A stretch of 64,000 nt of DNA from Schistocerca nitens (lineage: Eukaryota > Arthropoda > Insecta > Orthoptera > Acrididae): NCBI RefSeq assembly GCF_023898315.1, contig NC_064616.1, positions 291,985,205-292,049,204 on the forward strand, read 5' to 3'. Under the pieces are notes generated by a model. That model saw only the letters and a program-made list of their open reading frames with translations, did no database searches and was not told the DNA's origin. The position numbers and the translations under genes were made by a program. The stretch's first letter is position 1; each line of letters opens with the position of its first letter. Positions 23,802 to 35,800 of this stretch are shown here, piece after piece.

Positions 23802-25223
23802 CACTCCTGGAAATGGAAAAAAGAACACATTGACACCGGTGTGTCAGACCCACCATACTTGCTTCGGACACTGCGAGAGGGCTGTAAAAGCAATGATCAC
23901 ACGCACGGCACAGCGGACACACCAGGAACCGCGGTGTTGGCCGTCGAATGGCGCTAGCTGCGCAGCATTTGTGCACCGCCGCCGTCAGTGTCAGCCAGTT
24001 TGCCGTGGCATACGGAGCTCCATCGCAGTCTTTAACACTGGTAGCATGCTGCGACAGCGTGGACGTGAACCGTATGTGCAGTTGACGGACTTTGAGTGAG
24101 GGCGTATAGTGGGCATGCGGGAGGCCGGGTGGACGTACCGCCGAATTGCTCAACACGTGGGGCGTGAGGTCTCCACAGTACATCGATGTTGTCGCCAGTG
24201 GTCGGCGGAAGGTGCACGTGCCCGTCGACCTGGGACCGGACCGCAGCGATGCACGGATGCACGCCAAGACCGTAGGATCCTACGCAGTGCCGTAGGGGAC
24301 CGCACCGCCACTTCCCAGCAAATAAGGGAAACTGTTGCTCCTGGGGTATCGGCGAGGACCATTCGCAACCGTCTCCATGAAGCTGGGCTACGGTCCCGCA
24401 CACCGTTAGGCCGTCTTCCACTCACGCCCCAACATCGTGCAGCCCGCCTCCAGTGGTGTCGCGACAGGCGTGAATGGAGGGACAAATGGAGACGTGTCGT
24501 CTTCAGCGATGAGAGTCGCTTCTGCCTTGGTGCCAATGATGGTCGTATGCGTGTTTGGCGCCGTGCAGGTGAGCGCCACAATCAGGACTGCATACGACCG
24601 AGGCACACAGGGCCAACACCCGGCATCATGGTGTGGGGAGCGATCTCCTACACTGGCCGTACACCACTGGTGATCGTCGAGGGGACACTGAATAGTGCAC
24701 GGTACATCCAAACCGTCATCGAACCCATCGTTCTACCATTCCTAGACCGGCAAGGGAACTTGCTGTTCCAACAGGACAATGCACGTCCGCATGTATCCCG
24801 TGCCACCCAACGTGCTCTAGAAGGTGTAAATCAACTACCCTGGCCAGCAAGATCTCCGGATCTGTCCCCCATTGAGCATGTTTGGGACTGGATGAAGCGT
24901 CGTCTCACGCGGTCTGCACGTCCAGCACGAACGCTGGTCCAACTGAGGCGCCAGGTGGAAATGGCATGGCAAGCCGTTCCACAGGACTACATCCAGTATC
25001 TCTACGATCGTCTCCATGGGAGAATAGCAGCCTGCATTGCTGCGAAAGGTGGATATACACTGTACTAGTGCCGACATTGTGCATGCTCTGTTGCCTGTGT
25101 CTATGTGCCTGTGGTTCTGTCAGTGTGATCATGTGATGTATCTGACCTCAGGAATGTGTCAATAAAGTTTCCCCTTCCTGGGACAATGAATTCACGGTGT
25201 TCTTATTTCAATTTCCAGGAGTG
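23802..25223 (+). mobile_element. Young Tc1-like transposon, family A, plus copy
   Basis: Terminal inverted repeats start CACTCCTGGAAATGGAAAAA on the left and CACTCCTGGAAATTGAAATA read inward from the right, with TA on both sides (23800-23801, 25224-25225). Length is 1422 bp, identical to the minus copy at 48479-49900. It lies inside an older Tc1-like element. CpG content is far higher than in the surroundings, so the insertion is recent. Confidence 0.9.
24046..25068 (+). pseudogene. Tc1-like transposase, family A, one nonsense codon
   Basis: A DDE transposase for cut-and-paste at TA, 341 codons with the stop. ATG at 24046 aligns with the intact copy's start. Codon 18 is TGA (24097-24099) where the intact copy has CGA (Arg), a CpG-to-TpG change. 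From there on the frame is open to 25068. It keeps the N-terminal helix-turn-helix (REAGWTYRRIAQHVGREVS), FSDESRF, FQQDNARPH and SPIEHVWD. Seven residue positions differ from the 49.6-kb copy, including the stop; five fit loss of a CpG here. A start further in (ATG near 24114) could give an N-terminally shortened protein without the first helix. Confidence 0.85.
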
Positions 25224-25591
25224 TATGTTCCAGAGTTGGACGAACAAGTTATTAAGCGAGCATTCATAATAGTCTGGCTGATCAGTGTACATAAAATGAA
25301 TTAAATGAACTAAAGTGAAATGAATGAATCGTGATGATTAAATTTGTGAAGATGCATCAAATAATATCAGTGAAAACCATTCAGATATTCTACATCTCCA
25401 TTTATTTCATTACAGTGCATTTCATGCATTTGGAAAGCTATGGTCCCCCAATGACTCCACTCACCCAGTGGTGCTCTCCCGCATACCTAGTGTTTGTAAA
25501 TCATCATTATAGGTGAAAAAATGAATGGCAATAAAAGTCTGAGTTAAGTCAAGAAGTGTGCTCAGCATAATGTACACCACAGCATAATGTA

Positions 25592-26985
25592 CACCACTGG
25601 CCATTAAAATTGCTGCACCAAGAAGAAATGCAGATGATAAATGGGTATTCATTGGACAAATATATTATACTAGAACTGACATGTGATTACATTTTCACGC
25701 AATTTGGGTGCATAGATCCTGAGAAATCAGTACCAAGAACTACCACCTCTGCCCATAATAATGGCCTTGATATGCCTGGGCATTGACTCAAACAGAGCTT
25801 GGATGGCATGGCTGCCCATGCAGCTTCAACACGGTACCACAGTTCATCAAGAGCAATGACTGGCATATTGTGATGAGCCAGTTGCTCAGCCACCATTGAC
25901 CAGACGTTTTCAATTGGTGAGAGATCTGGAGAATGTGCTGGCCAGGGCAGCAGTCGAACATTTTCTGTATCCAGAAAGGCCCGTACAGGACCTGCAACAT
26001 GTGGTCGTGCATTGTCCTGCTGAAATGTAGGGTTTCGCAGGGATCGAATGAAGGATAGAGCCATGGGTCTTAACACATCTGAAATGTAACGTCCACTGTT
26101 CAAAGTGCCGTCAGTGCGAACAAGAGGTCACTGAGACGTGTAACCAATGGCACCCCACACCATCACGCTGGGTGATACGCCAGTATGGCGATGACGAATA
26201 CATGCTTCCAATGTGCATTCACCGCGAAGTCGCCAAACACTGATGCGACCATCATGATGCTGTAAACAGAACCTGGATTCATCCAAAAAAATGATGTTTT
26301 GCCATTCGTGCACCCAGGCTCGTCGTGGAGTACACCATCGCAGGTGCTCCTGTTTGTGATGCAGTGTCAAGGGTAACCACAGCCATGGTCTCCAAGCTGA
26401 TAGTCCATGCTGATGCAAACATCGTCGAACTGTTCATGCAGATGGTTGTTGTCTTGCAAACGTCCCCATCTGTTGACTCAGGGATCGAGACTTGGCTGCA
26501 TGATCCGTTACATCCATGTGGATAAGATGCCTGTCATCTTGACTGCTAGTGATACGAGGCCATTGGGATCCAGCACGGCGTTCTGTATTACCCTCCTGAA
26601 CCCACTGATTCCATATTCTGTTAACAGTCATTGGATCTTGACCAATGCGAGCAGCAATGTTGCGATACTATAAACCACAGTCACGATAAGCTACAATCCG
26701 ACCTTTATCAAAGTTGTAAATGTGATGGTATGCATTTCTCCTCCTTACACGAGGCATCACAACAACTTTTCACCAGGCAATGCCAGTCAACTGCTGTTTG
26801 TGTATGAGAAATCGGTTGGAAACTTTCCTCATGTCAGCACGTTGTAGGTGTCGCCACCGACAACCTTGTGTGAATGCTCTGAAAAGCTAATCATTTGCAT
26901 ATCACAGCATCTTCTGCCTGTCTGTTAAATTTCGCATCTGTAGCATGTCATCTTCATGGTGTAGCAATTTTAATGGCCAGTAGTG
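25592..26985 (-). mobile_element. Tc1-like transposon, family B, decayed minus copy
   Basis: Ends are CACCACTGGCCATTAAAATT on the left and CACTACTGGCCATTAAAATT read inward from the right, flanked by TA. Transposase remains on the minus strand include FLDESRFCLQHHDGR, FQQDNARPHVAG and SPDLSPIENVWSMV, so all three catalytic positions are visible although the frame is broken between them. Two neighbouring open stretches cover 25687-26103 and 26128-26418. A short duplication (agcataatgtacaccac) sits at the left end. Many TG/CA pairs replace CG seen in the 41.9-kb copy. Confidence 0.85.
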
Positions 26986-26987
26986 TA

Positions 26988-28129
26988 TATTAGACTGTTT
27001 AAGGACATTATAAAAACAGTCACTAGTAACATCACAGATCAAGAAACAGATCATCAAATGCACCAGACAGTCCTACTTAAGGGGTTAACATATTTAACAG
27101 TATCAATATTGTTAGAATATCCATCAATGTTGACTGCTAGCAAGAAATTGTAACAACTTCTAAATGCTGCATGAATTACTATCATAGGGTAATAGAATGA
27201 TCATGCATATTTAATTCATCAATTTTTGCAAACTGTACATGGAAAGGCAGTACCAAGCTAACTGAAAAGCCATGTCATATAGCAATTTCACTGCAACTGT
27301 TGTCTGACTTTTATAGTGGCACGATCACCAACTGACGGTTCACCCATACAATGAACACTGCCAAATTATATCCAAATGCAAGTTTGTTAACGTTGTTGCA
27401 GACCATGTTTCTTAGCATAACATTGCCAATTTCAGAGGATGATTCACAACCAAAGTCACATGCATCATCTCTACAGAACATACACTATTATCAAATCATG
27501 TTGCTAATAAGACAAGCCAAGAGATCTGGAAAGTTAATTTGACTGTGGACACTATGCTTGAGATAGAGGGTTGTTGCCTATATGATGTAAGACATTGAGC
27601 CGATACACTTAAATCCAATGTTCTTATCTGAATATTCAATGTTGTTAATTAAGCTGGACTGTAAATGCAGCACTTGAAATAATATTTTGCATCATATGGA
27701 CTGAGATAAGTGGTAATCCTAAATTACTTAAAAAATTATTGGTTCCGAGATTCCCTTTGAACAGTAGCATTGCTCAAGGGCTTTGTGCAGGCATTTTCTG
27801 GGACAAATGAGATCAGAATTACTACTACTCATTCAATAGAACTCAGCACATTGAAAGTGCTGCAGATCATGTCAACAGTACAGAATTTAACATTTAATTC
27901 ATAACAGAGATGCAGGTCTTAAATTTTTTGTATACAGCAGACATTATTCTCAAACAATTGCAGTCTCCTACATAAAAATCATCTCTTCATATATACATTG
28001 AGGTGGAAATATTACTGTACCAAGTGTTTCATTTACATAACTGTCACAGTTGTAATCACATGAAAGGAAATTAAGATTAGAAACAGTTTTACAGATTTTA
28101 TTTTATACATTCTGTACAATATTACAAAC
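26988..28129. other. Intron sequence, nothing recognised
   Basis: AT-rich and CpG-poor with no recognised repeat; it ends at the donor of the transmembrane exon. Confidence 0.35.
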
Positions 28130-28341
28130 CTGAATGTCCACATCATCTTCCTCTTCAACATCTTCAATCAGTTCACCATGAGCACAGCTGTAGGCGACAC
28201 AGTATTTTGAACGCCTTTGTGGTGAAGGTGAGGAATCAGGAGAGCCAAGTCGTGACCTCGACCTCGGCCAGTAGTAATTGTACAGTTTATAACAGACTAA
28301 GCTGCCAACGCCCAACAGCAGAATGACACCACTTGCTTTCA
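28130..28341 (-). CDS. Internal coding exon with transmembrane segment, unknown minus-strand gene (exon A)
   Basis: Coding exon inferred from splice sites and reading frame; I do not recognise the protein. The acceptor is a pyrimidine-rich run ending TCTCTTACAG, and the donor is CAG/GTTTGT. The 212-bp exon enters with two bases of a split codon and leaves in phase 0. It encodes a hydrophobic segment (VILLLGVGSLVCYKLYNYYW) that reads as one membrane helix, then a basic Arg/Ser-rich stretch (PRSRSRLGSPDSSPSPQRR) and an acidic end (EDVEEEDDVDIQ). A helix followed by positive charge fits a membrane-anchored protein with a cytosolic tail, which is inference. The open frame runs further upstream, but the acceptor lies inside it, so the upstream GTG is not the start. 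At least one 5' exon must lie to the right. Confidence 0.6.
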
Positions 28342-31300
28342 CTGTAAGAGACAAAGAACCTTCATAAGACACAAGATATGTGAGGAAGGATGGGAACAGA
28401 AAATTTTACATTTGCATCAGAGCAACTGTTCAATGCAGCAACAGCCAGTCTCAGTACACTGAAGGATGTATCATTTTTTCCTGCACTGTCTCAGATATCT
28501 CTGTTGTCCATTGTATAATCCCTACTGACAAAGACCTTTTCAGCTACTGCTGGAGTTCCATACACTATCGAATGCATATAACCCTGTATGAGGAAATGCA
28601 AATGAGTGAGGTCCAGTAATCATGCTGATTATGGTACCTTAACTCCACCTCCCCCTCCCCCAACCCCAACCCCCTTCTTCCCTGCCTTCCAATCCACTGA
28701 TGAGGACATCTGTTGTTCAGGACTTCACAGACATTAATATCTAAGTAGCATGGTGCACTGCAGTGTTGAAACCATATCCCTTTGTGGACAGCTAGAGGCA
28801 CTGTGGGATCACATCTCAAATGAGCATCAAGTAACTTACCCTACTCAAATGAGGTGGCAGAAAATAAGGTCCTACCAGCTGATCTTGTACAGTTCCAGAT
28901 CACAAGCTGATAAAACATCAATGCTGATGATCTGACATGGGTGTGGGGTACAGATTTTCACCACTTCAGGCACAGAAGTTACAAGCACTGAGCCTGACAG
29001 TCATATCTTTGAATTTTTACTATGAATTTAATTTGTTTCTATAAAGTAAACATAAAATAAAAAATAATTGCATAGCATTGTTGGATGGGATACCCAAAGG
29101 AATAAGTTCAGTCATCTAACAAGAAAAGGGTTTCACCCTCAGCACACAGTGGCTCCTTTCCTTATGGTGTCTGAGAGTTATGTCTATCTGTTAAGTGTAG
29201 TTGGCTGTAATGGATGTGTGTATAGTGAAATATCATGCAAGTGTTATATGATGACAAAAGAAGGGAGAGGGTGGAACCCAATGCTGGCCTACTTCTTTTG
29301 AACCAGCACAAAGCTTAAGTCCACATTTGATGAATGGATCACCACAACATTAGTATATGCCCTTGTTCAGTGAGACGCTGTGAGAAGTTTGGCATTTAAT
29401 TCAGGTGAATTATTTACTTTATTAATTATTAATTAATTGCTGGATTGATTGATTATTTAATTCTGGTGAACAGCAAAATACTGATGATGAAAATTTCATC
29501 CACAACTGTGTATTAGTTGCCTCAGTTATGGAGACAGGTATGTTACCATTAGGGGTAATTATTTTACGTCAGTAAAAAGCTAAACACTCATTCATGAGCA
29601 TTAATTCTTTATCTCGGTTATCAATTTGTGATCCCCTTCTGTCTGTGTAATTTTGACCCCAATAATTTACGCGATCAAAGAGGTGTTATTGCTGGGCACT
29701 ACTAGCTAGTCATGTAGGGAATGTTATAAATGGCACATAACTCTTTGAGAAATGATTATCAGGTAACTTGTTTTTTTTAAGTTAAGTACAGGGCTTACAA
29801 TATTGCCTGTGATTTGGGCATCTTCCCCAAAGGATCTTCAAAAAGAAGATCATGTGGTAATAGTAGGAGTGGGGTGATATGCCCTGGATGACGCTTTATG
29901 TATAAAGTGTTAATGCATGGCTTGGAAAACCACTTAGGGGAGAAAGATTCCCTCATGCACATTACGGTTTGCATCTGAATGCTTCTGGTAAGAGGCTAAT
30001 TGCACAGGTAATTGCCATAATCACCCAATCTGACAAAAGCAGCATCCATTCAGTCCTAGAGGTTTCCAATGTGCTCTCTAAGGGGAGCTTAAGAATATTT
30101 ATAGTTTCTGCCATAAAAGACAGTCTCCATGTTTTCTAAGCAGATTCTTCCATGATATGAGGCATCTTTGTTTGACAGTCTGCCTGTGGTTTCAAGGCTT
30201 TTTTACACCCTCCTCCCAGTTAAAAAAATCCATTTGCAATTTACACTCCCTCCTTTGTTATGCTAGATGTCTCCTGTTAGTCTGATGTGGTCTGAGCAAT
30301 ATTCATGTATGTACTATACAGCTTCCCATTATCCCATTAATGAACTGTAGCCTGTGTTCACACCAGCACACATATCTACACATCGTGAAACAAGTCTGCC
30401 AGATAACTGGTGGAATTGTTTCATGTCATTAAGCACTGGTTGATCAATTAAATTGTCCATAACATAAATATTTAATTGCTCTCTCATTAGCTTTACATAT
30501 GGATTCGTACCGACTGTGAGGAGATACTTTCTTTCTTTTCAACCTGGCCAAAAACATTTGGGGTTTCTCTTGTTGCCCACTCACAAAAGCATATATTACA
30601 CCGATGAAGTCTCATGGTTGGAGATGCCTTTGAGGTCAAGTGTCTCCTAGAGTTGTGGGCAGTTCAGTAAAAAACAAACTATCAGCATATTATTCTTATG
30701 TGTGGTAAAATTTGATTGGCCTGTCTCAAAATGCATGTGGTACTGGATAATAACTCCAAGTTGCTCTCATCTGATTGGTGGAACAATTGTTGCACTTGTC
30801 TGATAGGATAAGAAAAGATTAGGTTCCTTTACCCTGACAGGGACACCAAGGAAAGTTTGGGAGTGAAGTGGAGACATTCATTTTGATGTTAGGTACTGAG
30901 TGGAGCACAAGTATGTACATTCTCATGGCAGACTCTGAGAGGGGCAGTCTTCAAGAGTCTGGTGTTGGTGGTCTGATAGTTTCCTTTATATGGTTAGATT
31001 CAGCAACCAGCCCCATTTCAATTGTCACCTCTCAAATTACATGTGATTATTGTGCTCTCTAAGGTTTAGTTGTTTATTTTCCTGATGGCATATGTAATAC
31101 ACATGAAGATGAAATTGCTAACTCAGACAAACATTTGAATTATAAAATGAACAACTTAGAAACAAACTAATATCATCTTTTTCTGTGTAACATATTGATT
31201 CTGGAATCACAAACAGGAGATCTTCGGTTTTGCCTTTATGGAGTCTAGTGGAGCACTCTTGTGACTGATGTCTCATGACCTGTTTTTTGCATTAACATTC

Positions 31301-32656
31301 AGAAGGTAGCATGCTTCGTCACATGTGTCAGAAGTAGGCCCTCTTGTTTGGCAGGTTCATATTCTTTTAATTGTAGACCACATTTTATGTGGCATGCTGA
31401 AGCATATTGGTGGTTTGTGGTTGACGTAAGATACAATAGTTGTAATGTGCTTCAAGCAATTCTTGAGTCCAAGAAGTATCTTCTATATGTGACCAGAATG
31501 GTATTTCTTCATTTACAGCTACAAACCATAGGCCAGTAGGTCAGCCAATGTTCACTTCATTCAGCCTAGCCCAACAATCAAGGTCACTATATTATTCAGC
31601 TGTACAGCTACTTTCTTTCCGTACACCTGCCATGAAAGCATACCATAGTTCCATATTCACAGAGGTAGTGAGATAGGGAGCCAGTATAGGGACATACCAA
31701 CTCTGCCTTGATCAACATAGCACAGCTGAGCCTCGAGGCACAGGGATGGCTAGTGCAGTTATGGGATGTTCTGAAACACTCCAATGAAGTCATTATATGT
31801 TTTCAAGACCGTTTGCCGTTTCAGTTGAAAGCACCCCTGTGCATCTGCAGACATAGTTGTTTGATCTGCAATGTAATTCCAGTTTTAAAGACTTTACGTT
31901 AAAACTGTCCAGTACATCTATAGTGTTTGCCTCAGGTTGAGTTTCCATGTCTCCAAAATGATGTCACAAAAGTGCTACAGTATTTTGGTCAACCCTCTTT
32001 CGATTGTGAAACTAAATAAGTCACAATTACATGGAAACCTGAGTGCAAAAATCAGTGAAATTGTTTGCATCTGTCCATATGCCAACAGTTTGTACCAGAC
32101 AAAAGTTATATTATGTCTTCAGTATGCCAAAAATAATTAAATAAGACTGAAAATTTGTTAAGTTTGTAATCTATGTTGCCAAGAAATACCAAATATGAAA
32201 CCAAGTCTTTTGCAGTGTGACTGCATTGTCATTTAAATATGGCGTGTTCGCAGTTTCCCCCCCCCCCCCCCTTCTCTCTTCTCCCACTCTGTGACAGCAT
32301 GGTGTGGTGATGGAAGAAGTGTGCAGCCAGGCTGAGAACTATTGCGTGTGGGCCAGGCCACGAATCTCGAGCAGAATTCTTGGACGCCTCTGTCAAGATC
32401 TTTGGAGCCTGCAGGACTGTACAGAAAAGGAATAGTTTTAGAATGTAAGCAACTAGCCATGAGGTGTAGGCACAATATGGGTTCCTAACACACATCTCTT
32501 CCTATCTACTATTCCTTCTTATCTCATACTACCTTTAAGTTACATTTCTTCAATTTTCCACATATTTTGCATCTTTTAAATTAAATAGTAATGGGCCAAG
32601 TACACCTCTAGTATAACTGTTATTCTTAAAATTATTGTAGTTTAAACCCTGTTGTA
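28342..32656. other. 5' intron region of the minus-strand gene, exons not identified
   Basis: The 5' exon or exons of the gene should lie to the right of 28341. I examined this stretch and found no minus-strand frame with an ATG and a donor leaving one base of a codon that I would defend. A homopyrimidine tract near 28640-28680 and a C15 run at 32257-32271 are the only notable simple sequences. Confidence 0.35.
32257..32271. repeat. C homopolymer run of 15
   Basis: Fifteen consecutive C on the plus strand, followed by a pyrimidine-rich CTTCTCTCTTCTCCC. Confidence 0.9.
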
Positions 32657-34015
32657 CACTGCCTGACAAACAATATGAAGCACCCAAATGGAGAGTGTGA
32701 AACTTCATGCATTAATTTAGTATGTGATGTTATTTTATTGATTACAAAATCGAGTGAAATTAACAAGGAATTGACAGTATGAACCTGCTTATCAGTAAGA
32801 CATTGTATCCCATCCAGCCTGGATGCATGCACTGATTTTGTTGGCTAGGATGCCACAAACTGACACAAACTGGCACACAGCTGCTGTAACTGATCCTTGA
32901 CATCCTGCATACTGGCAATGGTCCAAGCTACTCCCAAACATGTTCCATTTGGGACAGATCTGGGGATCTCGCTGGCCATGGGAATATCTCAGCATCATGC
33001 AGACAGTTCACAGAGATAAGTGTTGTATGGAAGAGCATTATACCTGCTGAAAATTCCACCAGTGTACTGCCACATGACTGGTAACACATGAGGACGCAGG
33101 ATGTCTGTGATGTGCCACTGTGCTGCTAGAGTTATCTCAATCACTACCAGCCGTTACCTGAAGTCACACCCAATGGCTCCCTGCTCTATGAAGTCAGGAG
33201 TAACACCACTGTGACTCTCCAAAACATTGGACGAATGGGACCTCTCCCAAAGTCGCTGGCATACTTGCTGACACTGGTCATCCAGGGTAGTGCAGAGCAC
33301 AATGCATCACTGAACGCAATGTGAAGCTATTCACTGGTCCCAGTCACAGCACCACCCCAAACACAGCTGTTTGGGTTCATGTGTTAATGATAACCTACTC
33401 ACGGGACAGTAATTCCTTTGTCCGGCTGCTGCTATTCTTCGACCAATGGTGTGTGATGACACAGGATGTTGCTGGGAATCGATTACTTGTTTTCGGTTGG
33501 CAGGGGGCAGATGTGAAGGAGTTACAATGTGCTTGGTGCTCAGTATGACTGTCCTCCCCTGTGGTTGTCAGACGTGGTCGACCAGAACCTTGACATGTAT
33601 GCTGCCCTTACGTTCCTACGCAGTCTAGTATCAGGCCACTGTCACCTTCAAATGCCCCACAAATCTTGACATTGCGCGATTTGAGCAACTGGCAAAATGG
33701 AGCCCCACAATGAGGCCTTCTCGAACTCTTGTCAGGTGACGATAACGCCATCTCACACGACTATGCAGCATCTCCGTGTCCTTCACAGTGATCACTCAAC
33801 AACTGACACTGTTCACGCCCCCTCGTATTTTCTACCAAGCCTGTTTACAATACTAAACACGAACAACGTTAATGCCCTCTGATGGCTGCTCTACCTGTTA
33901 CATAGAATAGCAACTCTAATCATTCACATACCCACCAATGGTGTGTACATGTACAAGGTTAAAACTGACATCCCATCACGGGTTCTGCGAACTTTATTTC
34001 TTTTGTCAGGCAGCG
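32657..34015 (-). mobile_element. Tc1-like transposon with TGCCTGACAAA ends
   Basis: Terminal inverted repeats CACTGCCTGACAAACAATAT and, inward from the right, CGCTGCCTGACAAAAGAAAT, flanked by TA at both ends. On the minus strand near 32.95-33.0 kb the motif WPARSPDLSQMEHVWE is clear, matching the final catalytic Glu region of Tc1-like transposases. The rest of the transposase is broken. CpG is sparse in its left third and frequent in its right two thirds. Confidence 0.75.
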
Positions 34016-34017
34016 TA

Positions 34018-34511
34018 TGTATGGATAGAAAGCCATAAAGATATATGATTTTGTCTACAAAAGAGATTGCATATCAAATATCTGCAGGATCCATAGTTGA
34101 ATTTTCTGTAGTGTATGGACCCTGTATCAGTTTGGAGTAACAGGGGACACTGACTGTATACAAATAAGGGGATGCTAAACATCACAAGTTTGTTTGACTG
34201 ACGAAAAAGGGTAACAAAATGTTGAAAATCTTAACTCGCAAACATTGGAAGAAAGATACCACACATCTCACGAGAATCTACTCGGATAACTGAAAGAAAT
34301 GTCTTTCATGGTAGAAACTAAAAATATCTAAACAGTAGAGTATAGCTTGTGAAGACGAAAATCAGACAGGTAACAACTCATGCAGAAGAGTATAAGCAGT
34401 CTTTCTTCCTGCACTTCATTCCTGAATGGAATGGGAAGAACTGTATGCTACAATAAAAATTACCGTCTGTCTCACACTTCACAGTAACTCGCAAAGTATA
34501 GGTGTAGATAC
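34018..34511 (+). mobile_element. CR1-like LINE 3' fragment
   Basis: Plus-strand remains resembling the C-terminal end of CR1-type ORF2 (a stretch reading ACEDENQTGNNSC, then VFLPALHS, MEWEELYATIK) and ending cgcaaagtataggtgtagat. Upstream is weakly conserved. Assignment is from recalled insect LINE tails. Confidence 0.4.
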
Positions 34512-35178
34512 GAAACGCTGTTTACCACGAACAGCAGCACATCATGTACAGCGACGTGATACGGTGTCAATGATGGTGGTGGTGAGCTCCATTTGAAGTA
34601 AATGACATTCTTTTGCGAAGCTGTTCTCAGACTTTGGAGAGCAATTTAGCCACTCGGTGCAAACAAAATACTCTGCTGTTGAAATTATTTGCTAACGAGA
34701 CAACCTTGTGCAGTACTGTAAGACCTAGGTTTCAGGTTATTGAAAGGATTCCCAGCAGCTCGAGGCAAAAGGTGGATACACCACACACAAAGGTCCATTA
34801 ACAGATGACCGAATACGTTCGGTCAGATAGTGAGTAACTGATCTTGGCCGCGTGTGGAGTCAGCACACTACTGACTTTCTTTGTGTAGTTTCTAGAATGG
34901 CAAGAGCTGCACATTCTTCCAACTGTCCACTGCATAGTTACATTGCCTCATATACGGCACAGCCATAGCATCATTGTATCACTAGTACCCCATGGAAGAA
35001 GATAATGTGAGGCCACTGTACCTTTCAGTGTTCACGTCCTCTATGCAAAAGAAATCGTCCTATGCGGTGAAGTGACAACAACAACAGTCTTGACGGAGGA
35101 TATGTTGAGTCCGTACTGTACTGTGAGACGCAAGCGACATGTTCCGCTGATGGTGACTAAGGTGCACTCCTCCATCGC
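34512..35178. other. Unassigned sequence with many CpG
   Basis: No coding frame of interest and no repeat recognised. CpG dinucleotides are frequent, unlike the region left of 33 kb. Confidence 0.3.
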
Positions 35179-35193
35179 AGAGCTTTTTTGTCA

Positions 35194-35688
35194 TCAGTCT
35201 ACTGACTGGTTTGATGCGGCCCGCCACGAATTCCTTTCCTGAGCTAACCTCTTCATCTCAGAGTAGCACTTGCAACCTACGTCCTCAATTATTTGCTTGA
35301 CGTATTCCAATCTCTGTCTTCCTCTAAAGTTTTTGCCCTCTACAGCTCCCTCTAGTACCATGGAAGTCATTCCCTCATGTCTTAGCAGATGTCCTATCAT
35401 CCTGTCCCTTCTCCTTATCAGTGTTTTCCACATATTCCTTTCCTCTCCGATTCTGCATAGAACCTCCTCATTCCTTACCTTATCAGTCCACCTAATTTTC
35501 AACATTCGTCTGTAGCACCACATCTCAAATGCTTCGATTCTCTTCTGTTCCGGTTTTCCCACAGTCCATGTTTCACTACCATACAATGCTGTACTCCAGA
35601 CGTACATCCTCAGAAATTTCTTCCTCAAATTAAGGCTGGTATTTGATATTAGTAGACTTATCTTGGCCAGAAATGCCTTTTTTGCCAT
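35194..35688 (-). pseudogene. C-terminal region of the outer LINE ORF
   Basis: A 164-codon open stretch reading AMAKKAFLAKISLLISNTSLN, LYGSETWTVGKPEQ, then RRMLKIRWTDKVRNEEVL and a GRPR-like RGRQRLEYVKQI. This is the conserved region after the RT thumb in this LINE type. Upstream, on the far side of the insert, the same protein's RT resumes. Confidence 0.7.
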
Positions 35689-35739
35689 AGCGAGTCTGCT
35701 TTTGATGTCCTCCTTGCTCCATCCGTCATTGGTTATTTT

Positions 35740-35800
35740 ACTGCCTATTCATTGACTTCGTGACCATCAGATTAGAGATTAGATTAGATTAGTTTTCGTT
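35740..35800. repeat. ATTAG-type tandem tail of the inner LINE
   Basis: Plus strand reads ttagagattagattagattag next to outer-LINE coding sequence on its left. It is the 3' tail of the inner element and marks the junction. Confidence 0.55.

Larger units (their letters stand above)
22617..25287 (+). mobile_element. Old Tc1-like transposon, split by a younger Tc1-like insertion
   Basis: Left part 22.6-23.8 kb has plus-strand transposase remains: DISDFDKGQIVMAGT for the N-terminal helix region, LTMDQWKHDTWSDEPNF for the first catalytic Asp, EGNTIDEDYMNIIVNCLHPF and GIFQQEDTSPES at the second Asp (now Glu). The right end, after the inserted element, carries CTGGCTGATCAGTGTA, the terminal repeat of the same family as the 4862-bp end. 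The left terminal repeat has decayed. Coding frames are heavily broken. Confidence 0.6.

Noticed and set aside
24109..24711. Several long overlapping frames on both strands of the family A transposons
   Set aside because: GC-rich shadow frames of the transposase; the DDE motifs lie in only one frame.
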